Below are positions 11,341 to 23,130 of a stretch of 64,000 bases of DNA, in pieces. The notes beneath the pieces were generated by a model. It ran no database searches, was not told the DNA's origin, and saw only the letters and a program-made list of their open reading frames with translations. Position 1 is the first letter of the stretch. Every line of letters starts with the position of its first letter. Position numbers and translations under genes: made by a program. The stretch is from Sorex araneus (lineage: Eukaryota > Chordata > Mammalia > Eulipotyphla > Soricidae): positions 153,860,190 through 153,924,189 of the forward strand of contig NC_073305.1 of the NCBI RefSeq assembly GCF_027595985.1. Reading direction: 5' to 3'.

Positions 11341-12545
11341 GAGTAACATTTCACTTCTCAGTTGAAGTCATTTGGCTCAGTAGTAAACTTATTTTTTTAA
11401 AAAAAGGAAAATTGGACATCTTTCATATTAATATCAGCCTGTTAATCAACATAATTGGAAACAGTTGTTTTACTCAAAACAACCCCTCCAAAAAAGTTTT
11501 TTTCTAGAGTGGAAATTTATGCTGGTTTGATCTTTTTTCTGAAGATGAGTTTGGAGATCCTTATTGGTTCTCTCCAGCATATGATCAGAACACAACCTTT
11601 GAAATATGGAATAAAAAGTATTTCCATACTCACATACTTGGAGCCTGAGGCTCCTATCATTCTTGAGAACAGAAAATAAACACAGCATCCTCTTTGTTTT
11701 ACTAATTGCTTTGTTTCCCCAAGCAGCTAGCACAACATCTGCCAGACCAGAATGCATTCTTTCCACACACCATCTAACCACTGCCGGCCAGATAAACGAC
11801 CTACGCTTCATGGAGTAAGGGCAAATGCTTTCCAAGCACTCAGCAGGCAATTTTCAAGAGGCAAAGACTTCAAGCAGAAATGAAGTTGAATTCACCAAAT
11901 CTTTAGAGTGATTATGGAGTTGTTGATTCTGTAATGATCTCATACTGTCTGCTATTTTATTGATTTTGTTTTTCAATAGAACTATTAAAGATTACAATCC
12001 TCAGATAGGCATAATGTGGGCAGATGCTCATATTCTCACACACAGTTCTGCCAGGATATTTTTACATCTTTCTGCACATAAAACAAAATGAAGACATGTG
12101 TTATAGATGCATGCTACCACTAACTCCCCCAGAAGAAGGGAGTTTATTGTATGCTCATTTCCTGGATGAAGTATTAAAACAACTCTACCTAGATAAAATG
12201 AACAATACTTCCAAGAGAAAAGTGATTTGCTTTGAAGGCAACTTATTAAGCATTCTTAATTACCCAAGCACATTGAAATGGAAATTTGGGTCATCGCAGT
12301 CAAATGTCACTCCTGTCATTTCTTCATTCCTAATTCAATGTAAGCTCCATGATATATCTACTGACGAAGCATTAAAGTATAAAATACGGCAACAGCTTAT
12401 GCATCTATTGTGCATCAAAAAGTTTCTTTTCAAATGTGGCTTGAAAGACGGAAAAGTAACCATCAAAGCTAACTAAAAAGAGACAAAATTAATTCCTTTA
12501 AGGAATCATTCCAGAAAATCCACAGAACTAAAACCATAGTCTTAC
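11341..12545. other. THEMIS intron downstream of the CABIT2 exon
   Basis: Holds a 150-codon open frame on the opposite strand (12024-12476) of no known family; probably chance. No further THEMIS exon is seen. Confidence 0.5.
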
Positions 12546-13594
12546 CTTGGGAGCTTGGAGTTGACCCATTCTTCTTTCTTCTGCTATGGTCATTGGGGTT
12601 AACTCTCTCTGTTCCACTGAGGGATGTTTGGGAGGGACAGGTGGGGGTTGTAAGAAAGAGTTCTTATATCTCCTTATCATGTAATACTCTTCTTCAGTGA
12701 GCTCTTCCACTGGAGACCTAAGTAGAAATGATTCTGAATCCTTAGAGAAATACCGAATGATCTGCACAGACATATGCAAGCGGTTGACAGGAATTTCCCA
12801 GCATTCCTTGGGGTTAGCGACGTCGCTTATGAGTAAGTAAGAGTCTGTGATAGCATCCTCCAACTGTAGTTCTGGTACTGAAGCCAAAATGTCTTCTTGA
12901 ATAGAAAGATCTCTCACAGATACCTTCACATTGAAGGGAAATCGGAAGGAAGAGGAGATTGTAGGAATCTGGTACTGTTTCGTGTCATGTATCTCCTCTA
13001 CAAAACCTCCATCCAAGTACAAAGGGAGCAGTGCGACCTCGCAGGAATTTTTGAGGAGCTTTTCACAAGCGAGAACATCCAGTGCTTTCTTCATTCCCTC
13101 ATAGCGAACTTCAATAGTCTGTAAGTGATGCACGAGAAAACGGTCACCCACAGACACAGATGACAGTTCATCATGAGGGGCATGAAAGGCTTTGGTGGCC
13201 ACCACATGGAGAGACTCCCATGCGTTCCTCGCTATCTCAAGGTCATGGGCGGTGGGGAACTCCCGAGGTCGACGCTTGAATTTACCTTTGTAGCTAGTGG
13301 GGATCAAGAAGTGTCTCTTAGGAAAAGTGCTTTTAATTTCTGAAGCTAGGATCCTTGATGCTTGATACTTATCGTGGACCACGATGTTTTTACCAGGCTG
13401 TAGAATACTGCTAGGTATCTGGCTTCCTTCTGGGACTTCTATAATTTCAACCTCTAACGGAAAGGCTTTACTGTTCAATTCAAAAATATCTTGTGTAGAT
13501 AAGAACTGAGAAAACGCACTACCATCATAAGAGTCAGTAATGTCTTTGACTTCAATATCTAAGTTGGATAGAATGTAAAATATATCCTTTGGGG
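12546..13594 (-). CDS. THEMIS: THEMIS coding exon, CABIT2 and proline-rich motif
   Basis: A large 1049-bp exon, about 350 codons, encoding the second CABIT domain and the start of the C-terminal tail. Landmarks in order: [50 protein letters not shown], the core cysteine in [38 protein letters not shown], the acidic [14 protein letters not shown], then PPPVPPKHP (12621-12647), the site used by GRB2 in other mammals. The acceptor has a T-rich tract ending CTTCAG beside 13594; the donor AAG/GTAAGA is at 12545. It ends in phase 0, so the remaining 60 or so C-terminal residues must be in a further exon I cannot find here. In human the motif reads PPPRPPKHP as I recall, so the central arginine is valine here. 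An open frame continues upstream to 13811, but that part is intron plus SINE. Confidence 0.95.
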
Positions 13595-13654
13595 CTGAAG
13601 AAAAAAAAAACATGATTACTTTGTGTTTTAGAATGTTACTGTGAGTTTGTACTC

Positions 13655-13852
13655 TACCTTCACTGTCATTCCATTGTTCATCAATTTGCTCAAGTAGGCA
13701 CCAGTAATGTCTCCATCCGTCCCTGTCATGTGCTAGTATAGCCCAACAGTGTATTGGGGGCTCTGTCAGGGTCAGGTGAATGAGGACTGTTGTTGTTATT
13801 GTTTTTGGCATACCGAGTGTGCCACGGGTAGCTTGCCAGGCTCTGCCTTATC
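13655..13852 (-). mobile_element. Type B-long SINE body beside THEMIS exon
   Basis: On the minus strand it starts sharply at GGCAGAGCCTGGCAAGC and lacks the tRNA head. It carries the type B body with an extra middle segment (CCTGACCCTGACAGAGC, GACAGGGACGGATGGAGA) and ends ATGGAATGACAGTGAAGG. Its 3' end lies about 60 nt upstream of the acceptor at 13594, on the same strand as THEMIS. Confidence 0.8.
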
Positions 13853-13871
13853 ATATGCAAATTTTATTATG

Positions 13872-13980
13872 GGTTGGGGAGCAAGGGATAGCTCAAAAGC
13901 TGGACCACATGCCATGCATGTTAGATCGTGGACACCATATGACCCTATCCTTACCATAATGTTGGCCTGAGCAAAACTAT
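13872..13980 (+). mobile_element. Possible decayed SINE head
   Basis: GGGATAGCTCAAAAGCTGGA, CATGCCATGCATGTTAGATC and GACACCATATGACCC weakly resemble the SINE head and body. Confidence 0.3.
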
Positions 13981-15594
13981 TAGACTCAAACCACTGGTGA
14001 TGGCTTCCTCTTTGCCACAAAGAAGCTTAAGTTATCATGATATAATAGCCTTTAACTTGCTGCTCTCATTTTTTCAAATTTAAAACTTAAATTGATTACA
14101 CACAAAACCAAAACTAATCAACTTGAAATTCCGCCAAAAGAAAGACATTAAGGAGTATGTTTGAATTCTAATGAACCTCATCAAAACCACATCCTTCTCT
14201 TTATAGCCTAACAATAATTGTTCTTTTTGTTCTACTGAATTATTCCTGTGTTTTCCTTTATGTATAAATGAAAATATGTCCATATGTTTAATGTATAGAT
14301 GCATTTTTCAGGAAGATTGATATCATTTTAAGTCATACCCTTGGTGCACCAATAGTAGATATATAAAGTTAGCTGAGAAAGAAGTTCAGCTACTTCAATT
14401 AATACCATGTCTGCAAAAAACCTAGAAAATACAAACTGTGCAGGGTAGGAGCGCTCCTAAGAGAGCTCAGGAGACCTGGTGGTATTACCTGTGATTTTTG
14501 CAACTACCCAGCAGTTCATTGCATGGGACTGAGGATGTGGTGCCGCTCAGGTACTTTTGCACTGAGGATTACCTGGGTCACATCACTAGTGCTTGGGTGT
14601 CTCCAGGGATGCATTCAGTCACGCTTAGGGGACCATGTGGTGCAAAGAACCCAGGTAGGGTATATTTCAGTCATGCACACTTAACAATCTCCCAACCCAG
14701 GAATACATTCTTAATCTATAATTCTATAAGATGCAAAAGCATTACAAAATAATGGGACATTAAGTGCTTAAGATTGCTAATTGAAATTTTTTTCAGTGAG
14801 AATTTTGAAGGTGAAGCATTAACACATACAAAAAAAAGAAGGTGGCACAGGATAGGACGCCAATAAGAGGAGCCCCAGGTGTTTTGCTGGGGTGCTTACC
14901 ATTATATACTTTGCCTAATGCTTCACTGGTGACTAATGAAATTTTAAAATTCTTTCCAAACAGTTACTCTCTCAAAACTCTTTCTTTGAATCTATGGAAA
15001 CGCTTAAATATAGTCTTGAAATTACTATCTGTTCTCCATACACTAGCCCACATAGATCATTATAGTCTTACCTTAAAAATAAAGTTACATGTTAATTGTA
15101 ACATATTTTATGCTGGTTTATATTTTTTACATAACTTTAAAACACTTTTTATAGCATTTTCAAGATATGCCATCATTTCCCAGTAACTCCACTAACTCCC
15201 TTCTGTCAATGTTACATACTTGCCTGCTTTTGAAAGTGAGTAATTTGGAAGAGTTCAGACTGCATTTCCTTTTATAAAACACTACCATTTCATTACTTAT
15301 AATAATATTGTCTACAGCATCTCATCATACATAACTCTAAGTTTGTGCCATATTATTTCTATATACTGTACAATAGAATATGAAAAAAATCATTATTTTT
15401 ATTTTCTTTGACATAAGAGTACACTTTTCTAAAGACTGAAGGTCTATAAAATGTACAAAGAGTTTGCATTACAAAAAACCCTAAAATGAAATATTTTTTC
15501 CTAATTAGTTCACTTTATAAAGTTTGGCATACTAAGAGTTCCATGAGCCCCATGAAACTTTTTAAATGCTAAAATGTTGGTTATATCTCATTAA
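13981..15594. other. THEMIS intron, unrecognised
   Basis: Possible heavily decayed SINE around 14520-14660; otherwise nothing. Confidence 0.45.
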
Positions 15595-16164
15595 CTAATC
15601 TGAAACTATACTATAAAGCTATACAGAAAAAATAAACAAGGTGCTGGAATAAATATTGTTCTCTGACCAATAGGTTAGAAGAAAGTACCCAGAGAAAAAT
15701 TCCTGGATCAACTAATTACTAATCAATTAATCAACTAATTTTTGACAAAGCAGTGAAGACTGCTTCTTCAATAAGTGGTGTTGGGGAAACTGGATGTAAA
15801 AAACATGATGATCTATCTCTTATACCTTAAATAGATATCAATTCAAAGTGGATTAAAGACCTTGAGTTGAGAGTAGAATGTACAAAGCACACTCAGGAAA
15901 ATGAAGCAAAATGCTCTAAAATTTGAAAGTGAAAGGAGTTTTTAATTATATGGTTCTATTGACAAAGGCAACAAAAACGAAAAATAACAATTGGACTACA
16001 TCAAATTAGAAAGCTTCTGCATGACTGAAAAGAACATGAGCTAAAACTGAAAGACACCCAACTGAATGGGAGAAAATATTTATACTCAACATGTCAGATA
16101 AAGAATTAACATCCAAGATAAATAATCACCAAGATCAACAACGACAAAAACATTGCAAAATTCT

Positions 16165-16413
16165 ATTGTCACTGTCACTGTCATCCCATTGTTCATCAAT
16201 ATGCTCGAGCGCGCACCAGTAACGTCTCCATTGTGAAACTTGTTGCTACTGTTTTTGGCATATCGTATATTCCACGGGGAGCTTGCCAGGCTCTGCTGTA
16301 AGGTTGGGATACTCTCAATAGCTTGCCAGGCTCTCCAAGAGGGGCGAAGGAATCAAGCCCGAGTTGGTTGCGTACAAGGCAAACACTTTACCTGCTGTGC
16401 TATTGCTCCAGGA
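16165..16413 (-). mobile_element. Type B SINE in L1 fragment
   Basis: Inverted complete copy: tail (CACTGT)n at 16165, GTTCATCAATATGCTCGAGC, GGCATATCGTATATTCCAC, and the head TACCTGCTGTGCTATTGCTC at the right end. Tail lacks poly(A). Confidence 0.9.
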
Positions 16414-16662
16414 AAAGAGAAAATGAACAGACACCTCCCTAAGGAAGATCAAGTTCCAGTGGGAATATGAAAAAGTGCTCATCACTTATTACCAGGGAAA
16501 TCCAAATCAAGATGCCAATGAGATATCATTTCTACCAGTGAAAATGGTACATATCAAAAAAGCTGGGAACAGCCTGTGTTGGCAGGGATGTGGCAAAAAA
16601 GGAACTTTCATCCGCCACCAGTGAGAATGTTGTTTGGTTCAACCCTTATGAAAAATAATATC

Positions 16663-16837
16663 ACTGCATCACTGTCATCCCATCGTTCACTGATTTACTT
16701 GAACCGGCACCAGTAATGTCTCCATTCATCCCAGCCCTGAGATTTTAGCAGCTTCTCCTTACTCGTCTTTCCTAACTACTGGAAGCTCTTTCAGGGTCAG
16801 AGGAATGAGACCTGTTATTGCTGGTTTTGGCATGAAA
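16663..16837 (-). mobile_element. Type B-long SINE body, partial
   Basis: Inverted type B 3' part with the extra middle segment (CATTCATCCCAGCCCTGAGA, CTTTCAGGGTCAGAGGAATG). No tRNA head. Confidence 0.7.
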
Positions 16838-17150
16838 AATAGTACAGAGATTGATTAGAAAAGTAACAATAAATTCCCATATGATCCATGAATTCCACTT
16901 CTTGATATCTAGCCTTAGGACACAAAACCATTTATTTATAATAACATATGCACACCTAGTTGTCTAGGTATCCAATGACACATGACAAATGAAGAGACAG
17001 CCTTACCTGCTGTACTATCTCTCTGGCCCCAATCTTTTTGCATTTAAAACTAAAAGATAAAACTGAGGTGTTAATTGACATTTATGTGAGAATAGGGGTG
17101 CAGACCTTTTTAAAAAATTTAGGCACATAATTTGCAATACTGTCAATGAT

Positions 17151-17384
17151 AGGACTAGAGCTATAGCACAGTGGATAGGGCATGTGCTTTGCAGGTGGCC
17201 GACCAAGGATCGATTCCTCCTTGCCGGAGAGCCCTGCAAGCTACCGAGAGTATCCTGCCCGCACGCAGAGCCTGGTAAGCTACCCGTGGCATATTCAATA
17301 TGCCAAAAACAATAACAAGTCTCACAGTGGGATGTTACTGGTGCCTGCTTGAGCAAATCGATGAACAATGGGAGGACAGTGCTA
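17151..17384 (+). mobile_element. Type B SINE in L1 fragment
   Basis: Complete: CTAGAGCTATAGCACAGTGG head, GCAAGCTACCGAGAGTATCC, ATATTCAATATGCCAAAAAC and tail GGGAGGACAGTGC without poly(A). Confidence 0.9.
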
Positions 17385-17546
17385 AATATATACTGGAGAA
17401 TACTATGAAGACACAAGAAGGGATGAAGTCATGCAGTTTACTGCAACTTGGCTGGAACTGGAGGATATCATGTTAAGTGAACTAAGTCAGAGGAAGAACA
17501 ATTATTGGATAATCTCATTAATATGTGGATTATAGAGTAACTGGAA

Positions 17547-17611
17547 GAGGGAATGCAAGGGATCAAATGAGGGAATGCAAGGGATCAAATGAGGGAATGC
17601 AAGGGATCAAA
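17547..17611. repeat. 22-bp tandem repeat, three copies
   Basis: Unit GAGGGAATGCAAGGGATCAA plus AT, repeated three times (the last one base short) in an old L1 3' UTR. Confidence 0.95.
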
Positions 17612-17848
17612 AGGTATCTACATTATCCTTGACCTTATATTACAGAAATGAGAAAGGCAGGGAGGGAAATAAGTGGAGAAGTGGGCAGGGGATAAGAAGA
17701 AATGGACCAGAGGTAACAGGGGTATATAGCCAGTCAACCTGGGGCACATCAACAGTGTAAAGGTGTGATATATGTATATATCTAAACCATACAATTGACA
17801 ACACTCTAAGCATGAGACTGCCACAACCAAACTTAAAGATGTGCCTGT

Positions 17849-18025
17849 CAGGGCTAGAGACATAGCACAGTAGGTAGGGTGCTTGCTTTGCACACAGCTG
17901 CTCTGGGTTTAATACCTGGCGTCCCCTGTGGTCCTCCAAGCCTTGTCGGGAGTGGTCCCTGAAAGCAGAGTCAGGAATAAATCCTGAAGACCACCAGTTG
18001 TGACCCCAAAACAAACCAAAAATAG
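17849..18025 (+). mobile_element. Type A SINE in L1 fragment
   Basis: CAGGGCTAGAGACATAGCAC head, B-box-like GGGTTTAATACC, body to TTGTGACCCCAAAACAAACC. Confidence 0.85.
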
Positions 18026-18297
18026 TGCATGTCAAGGAGGCAGTCTGGAGGGTGGGATCGAATTTGAGGCCATTGGTGGAGGGAAGTGACACTGGTGGTT
18101 GAAATAGTGTTGGGATATTATATGCCTGAAGATCTTCTGTGAGCACCTTTGTAAATCACCGTGACAACCAAAAATTAGTCTAAAGGATCCAGGCATGAAA
18201 TTTTATTAATTATTTGATTAACTTATTTCAGATTTTTAGGCCACACCCAGCAGAGTTTGAATTAGACTGTGGTGATGTGGTGATGTGGTCCTCCTGT

Positions 18298-18512
18298 TTT
18301 TCATCGATTTGCTCAAGCCAGCACCAGTAATGTCTCCATAGTGAGACGTTGTTACTGTTTTTGGCATATCGAATATGCCACGGGGAGCGTGTCAGGCTCT
18401 GCCGGCCGGGCGGGATGCTCTTGCTGGGCTCTCTGAGAGGAACAGAGGAATCAAACCCGGGTCGGCTGCATGCAAGGCAAATGCCCTACCCGCTATGCTA
18501 TCACACCAGCCA
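18298..18512 (-). mobile_element. Type B SINE
   Basis: Inverted: CATCGATTTGCTCAAGC at the left, GGCATATCGAATATGCCACG, and head GCCCTACCCGCTATGCTATC at the right. Confidence 0.9.
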
Positions 18513-18963
18513 TTATCATGAGTAATCTGTTCATTTTATTCTATTATATTCTAAAGTCTCTCCGTGAGAAAGATAAAGCATTTAATATGTTGTTGTTTAC
18601 CTTATTAAAAAATAGAAATAATATTTTTATAGCAATATAATTTCATAATATATGGTTTAATTTAATATGTGGTATAGCATTACATATTTTATAAAGCAAA
18701 AGCTATAGGCATGTATATAATATTTTTTAAATAAGGGAGAGGAAAATCACTGCAATGGTTTGTGATTTGTGATATTGGTTTTAGATACCATTGTTCATAT
18801 ATTAGTATGATTGAATTATGGCCATATATGTCTGTTACAAAATCTTTATACAGCATGTGCTATTTTACGCTTGGAAAATGTAATTTTTGTTCTCCCAAAT
18901 GACGTGAGAGTGTAAGGTAATTAGAAAAACTGGGATTTCCCCAACCCCATCATAAGTATCTTG
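18513..18963. other. THEMIS intron, unrecognised
   Basis: AT-rich, nothing recognised. Confidence 0.5.
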
Positions 18964-19075
18964 AGGTCCGAGAAATCATACAGTGCCTTGCACAAGTCTG
19001 ATACACCCTGGAGCCACGAATAAGCCCTGAGCACCGCTGAGTATGGCTCCCAAAGCAAAAAAAAAACAAAAAAAA
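18964..19075 (+). mobile_element. Type A SINE, partial
   Basis: Ends GCCCTGAGCACCGCTGAGTA, TGGCTCCCAAAGC and an A-rich tail; the head is poorly kept. Confidence 0.6.
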
Positions 19076-20134
19076 CATAAACAATATTGATAAAGAGTAG
19101 AAAGTAACAAAGATTTATTCTTGGAAAAAATTTTCCAATTTCAAATTTATCTGGTATAAAAACTAATAAGGCAAAAATTATATTCTTAAATAATCTTCAT
19201 TTAAAAAAATTTTTAAATATTTTATTTCTTGATAAAATGAATTCCAACTTTATATGCTTTTTGTCTATTCAAAGCAGCATCTTCTGAGAACTATTTCCAT
19301 TCCTCTATACAGAACTGAAATTCACAAATAACTCATATATAAATTTTGTTATTCACTTATTTAAAAGTATATCTTATTGTAAATATTAATAAAGCCATGA
19401 TCTCCAGATAATAGGTGAAAAAAATTAAAGGACAGAACACAAAAAACTTTCTAATAGTAAGAGATAGAGAAACTTCAAGAATATTAGAAAACTAAAATAT
19501 TGGCAAATATTTTTAAAAAGATATAGCATCCTTAAAACAAGAACATGGTACCATTTAAACAATAACATAAAAAATAATTCTTAGAAATTAAAAATATGGG
19601 AGCTGAAGTTAATAATTCATTAAAACTATTGTAAATAAAGTTTAAAAAACTTCTTTGAAGGTTATTCAAAGATAAGGAGACAAATATAGAACAGTTCTTA
19701 ATCAGTAAGGGGAGTTCAACATAAAGGCAAATGATAAAATAGAAGGAAAAAGATGAGTTAAAATGAAATTATCAAATAAATTACCTCCTACAGAAAGAAT
19801 CTAAATCTCCAGACTGAGATTGCAATTGCAATAAAATAATTGACACACCACAAACCATATTCTTGTGAACATCCTGAATACCGTAGAGGTTAGACAGATT
19901 AGAAAAGCTTTCACAACTCTGTGGGGATATTATTTTCAACCTGGAATTCTATAATTAACCAAGCATGTATTTCTCTCCTATCAGTAAATATCCTCTGAAC
20001 CCTCTTAGAGCACACAGGTAAGAGAGGTACCTCAAAACTGGATGAAAATCAGAAAGGAGAATATTATTTGATTCTGGAAACTGCTAGTAAGCACAGAAAC
20101 AAATTCAAAAGGAACCACTTTTGGACCCTGTATG
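19076..20134. other. THEMIS intron, unrecognised
   Basis: AT-rich, nothing recognised. Confidence 0.5.
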
Positions 20135-20475
20135 TTGAAACCCTAAACCACCAAGATGTTGGTATTAGGAGAGAGGTTGCTTAAGTAACGTTAAGAGTTG
20201 CCTTGGTTGTTAGGGTGGAGCCCTCATGAATGAAATCAGTGCTTAGCATTCCTGAGATAGTAGATTCCAGCTCTGCTTTCTATTGAGGACATGGTAGAAA
20301 GTCAGCAATCTCTACCATGTATAAGGTCTCTCATTAGAACTAAATCACACTGTAAACTTGTCTCACACTTCTGTTTTCCAGAACTTTGGAAAATAAATTT
20401 CTGGTTTTTTTTTATGTCACTCAATTTATGATGTTTTTTTGGTTACAGCAGCCTGGGGTAAGACATGAACTTTTG
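20135..20475 (+). mobile_element. MLT1-type LTR (ERVL-MaLR fossil)
   Basis: Carries the MLT1 landmarks in order: AACCCTAAACCACCAAGATG with TTGGTATTAGGA, GGGTGGAGCCCTCATGAATG, GAGGACATGGTAGAAAG, CAGAACTTTGGAAAATAAAT (poly(A) signal), and a terminal GGTTACAGCAGCCTGGGGTA. An ancient LTR fossil, non-coding. Confidence 0.85.
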
Positions 20476-21042
20476 CAATATATCTGGAGGGCAACAAATT
20501 TAGATTGGAGCAGAAAAATAGAAAGTTCCAGGAGGAATAATTCTGGAAAGAGGGAAGCAAAATAATAGAAAAGATAGATTTCCTCATAGCTTGAGCTCTA
20601 TGAAATACTGCATTGGTGACTTTAAAAAAAGGAACGAAGAGAAATGTTGGAGCCTTCTTTAAGAATTTAGTAGAGCACTGAAGAAAACCTAACAATAAAA
20701 CAGTAAGATAATCTTTGAAGTAAAAAACCAAAATACTGAAATGAAGTTAGAGTCTTTTTATACTGCTTGATTCAGAAATGAAGTGTCACAATAATAAAAG
20801 CCCCAATGCTTAATCACAATTTATCAGATTCTAAGAAATGTGAGTAATAAGGAGGAAGTAGAGATATAAAAGTTAAATGTCAATCTCCATATGCAGCAGT
20901 CTGTAGTAACTCTCTAAAGTTGATGAGTTGAAAAATACTAATACCTAAAAATGTTAATAAAAATATTTTTCAAGAAGCCTGAGGAAAATACTCCCAGGTT
21001 AAGTCTACTAGCATAACTCTATTATCAGAATTTTTTAAAAAA
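20476..21042. other. THEMIS intron, unrecognised
   Basis: Nothing recognised; may be more MaLR or L1 debris. Confidence 0.45.
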
Positions 21043-21840
21043 TATTTTATTGATGAAATTCTTTTAAGATTTATGTGGAGTATTAAAGCCTGCTGATTAG
21101 TCAAAATAACCCTAAGAAAAAAGGAAAAGGGTAAACTTTCCTTTCCCAACTTTAAATTATACTATAAAACTGCAGTAACCAAGAAAGTGTGGAACAAAGA
21201 CATATTCTTAAAGACAAAGACAGTTTCTCAGACCAATGGAATAGAACTGAGAGTCCAGAGACAGCTGTTTGGGTGTATGGTCAGTTCATCTTTAAGAAAA
21301 GAGCAGAGTATGAAGAGAGCAAAGAAAATCTCATCAACAAATGGCGTTGGGAAACTGCCAGTCACATGTTTTTAAAAACTGAACTCAGATCCTACCTCAC
21401 ACATTATCCAAAAGTCTATTCAAAATAGTCTAAAGATCTTGACAATCAGACTTCCATTAGTAAATTATAGTAAGGAAAATATAGTCAGAACCCTTCACGA
21501 AAATGAATCTAAAGACATTTTTGATAATTCAATGCCATTGGCCAAGCAAATAGAAGCAATAAATAAATAAATACATAAATAAATATTTTTTTTAGTAATG
21601 AGGCTACATTAAATTGTGACATTTCTGCACTGCAAAAGAAATGACTCAGCTTTTTTTTAAAGCCTGTTTCACCTTTCTTGCTTGTCTTGCTTTCTTGTCT
21701 ACATGTTTCTTTGCTTGCTTATTTTTACTCTGGAGAAACCTATGTTCTCTCATGAATCCATACTTCTCTACTCGTCTCCCTTCACATCTTTCTAAATAAG
21801 TTTAAGTAAAAACTATTTGTTTCACAAAAAAAGAAGAAAA

Positions 21841-21928
21841 AGGAGGGAAGGAAGGAAGGAGGGAGGGAGGGAAGGAGGAACAAAGGGAGGGACGGAGGGA
21901 GGGACGGAGGGAGGGAGGAATGCAGGCA
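21841..21928. repeat. GGAA/GGGA purine-rich repeat
   Basis: Imperfect (GGGA)n and (GAAG)n on the plus strand. Confidence 0.9.
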
Positions 21929-22049
21929 GGCTAGAATGAAAAGACACCACACAGATTTGGATAAAATAGTTGCCCGCCATTCATCTGGCAAAGGGTTAAT
22001 ATCCATGATTTTATAAAACACTTGTAAAATTTAGAGCAAGAGGTTCTGG

Positions 22050-22228
22050 AGTTCTCCAGGTTCCAGAGAGTACAGCTGGTCTGATGCTGTTTTGCACGTA
22101 GCTGAATCAATTAGGATTCCTGTACCTCATAGGGTCCTGTGACCTCACTTCACGCCAGAAGTGATTCCTGAGCAAAGAGCCAGGAGAAAGCCCCAAGTAC
22201 TTCTGGGTGTTCCCCCCCACCCCAAAAT
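22050..22228 (+). mobile_element. Diverged type A SINE in L1 fragment
   Basis: Body CACGCCAGAAGTGATTCCTG, AGCAAAGAGCCAGGAGAAAG, then a C-rich and A-rich end; the head is decayed. Confidence 0.6.
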
Positions 22229-22412
22229 TAGAACAACAAAAAGAAAAATCCACTAATAACCCCATAAAACTTAAGAAAAATACATGAACAGATACTTCCT
22301 TAAAGAAGAAATATACCAATGACAAACATATTTTAAAAAATCCTCATCATCAGGGAAATGCAAATCAGAGCAACAATGAAATATAACTTCATACCACTCA
22401 AGATTGGCACAC

Positions 22413-22430
22413 ATAAAATAAATAAACAAA

Positions 22431-22469
<39 letters not shown>
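22413..22469. repeat. (AAAT)n microsatellite
   Basis: AAAT units with one AAAC; embedded in an old L1. Confidence 0.93.
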
Positions 22470-22470
<1 letters not shown>

Positions 22471-22475
22471 CAGTG

Positions 22476-22616
22476 TTGGATTGGAGAGATAAGACAAATG
22501 TTAGGGTACTTGCCTCACGTGCAGCTGCAGCAACAGTACTGTTATAAATCCCAGTACTGCACTAGGTCACCCAAACACTGCCAGGGCCCGGGAGTGGCCC
22601 CTCAGCACCACCCCTA
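22476..22616 (+). mobile_element. Diverged SINE in L1 fragment
   Basis: GGATTGGAGAGATAAGACAA, AGGGTACTTGCCTCACGTG and GGGAGTGGCCCCTCAGCACC. Confidence 0.65.
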
Positions 22617-22941
22617 TAAGAATATAGCAGTGTCCATAGAGAGGGTACTATGCTGGGTGAAGTAAGAAGGAGAAAGACAGGTATAGAACCATCTTTCTCA
22701 AACGTGGGATATAAAGAAACATGATAAGAGAACAAAAAATGGCCAAGGTATCACAACTGGAGAGCTGGTCTTACCTTTGGAGGAGAAATAGAGGGGAGTG
22801 CCCTTGGATCAATGGTGGGAGGAAGCAGGTACTTGGGTGGTGGTGGTGGAATGATGTAAGCACGAAAGTATCATTAATAGTGATGTAAATCATCGCGCCT
22901 CCATAAAAATGGGGGAAACGGTTTATTTTAAAGAAAATTCT

Positions 22942-23130
22942 CAGACCATATAGTACAATGGCTAATGTGCATGAACTCTCTGCAACCTACCTAAATTCAA
23001 TTCCTATCACCACAAGGTCTCCCAAACATCTTTGGGTGTAGCCATAAAGGCCCCTGGACACCACACAGTGTGATGTTGGAGGATTTCCAAGCATCACTGG
23101 AATGACTAAGTAATCCCTAGCACCTAGAAC
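22942..23130 (+). mobile_element. Diverged SINE
   Basis: ATAGTACAATGGCTAATGTG, AAATTCAATTCCTATCACC and a type A-like body ending around CACACAGTGTGATG. Confidence 0.5.

Larger units (their letters stand above)
15595..18180 (+). mobile_element. Old L1 3' fragment broken by four SINEs
   Basis: Begins with an ORF2 segment (ATACTATAAAGCTATACAG, GACCAATAGGTTAGAAGAAA, AGTGGTGTTGGGGAAACTGG), continues through the 3' part of ORF2 and ends with a 3' UTR-like TTTGTAAATCACCGTGACAA. SINEs interrupt it at 16165-16413, 16663-16837, 17151-17384 and 17849-18025. All frames are broken. Confidence 0.8.
21043..22930 (+). mobile_element. Old L1 3' fragment with nested SINEs and microsatellites
   Basis: ORF2 sequence is recognisable (peptide-like KLYYKTA then TKKVWNKDIFLKTKT around 21150-21220), running to a 3' UTR with GGTGGTGGTGGAATGATG and a terminal GTAAATCATCGCGCC near 22890. 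A purine-rich GGGA repeat, an (AAAT)n run and two SINEs interrupt it. No intact frame. Confidence 0.8.

Noticed and set aside
12528..13811. A 427-codon single-exon gene
   Set aside because: Only 12546-13594 is exon; the rest is intron and SINE, shown by clear splice sites and matching phases.
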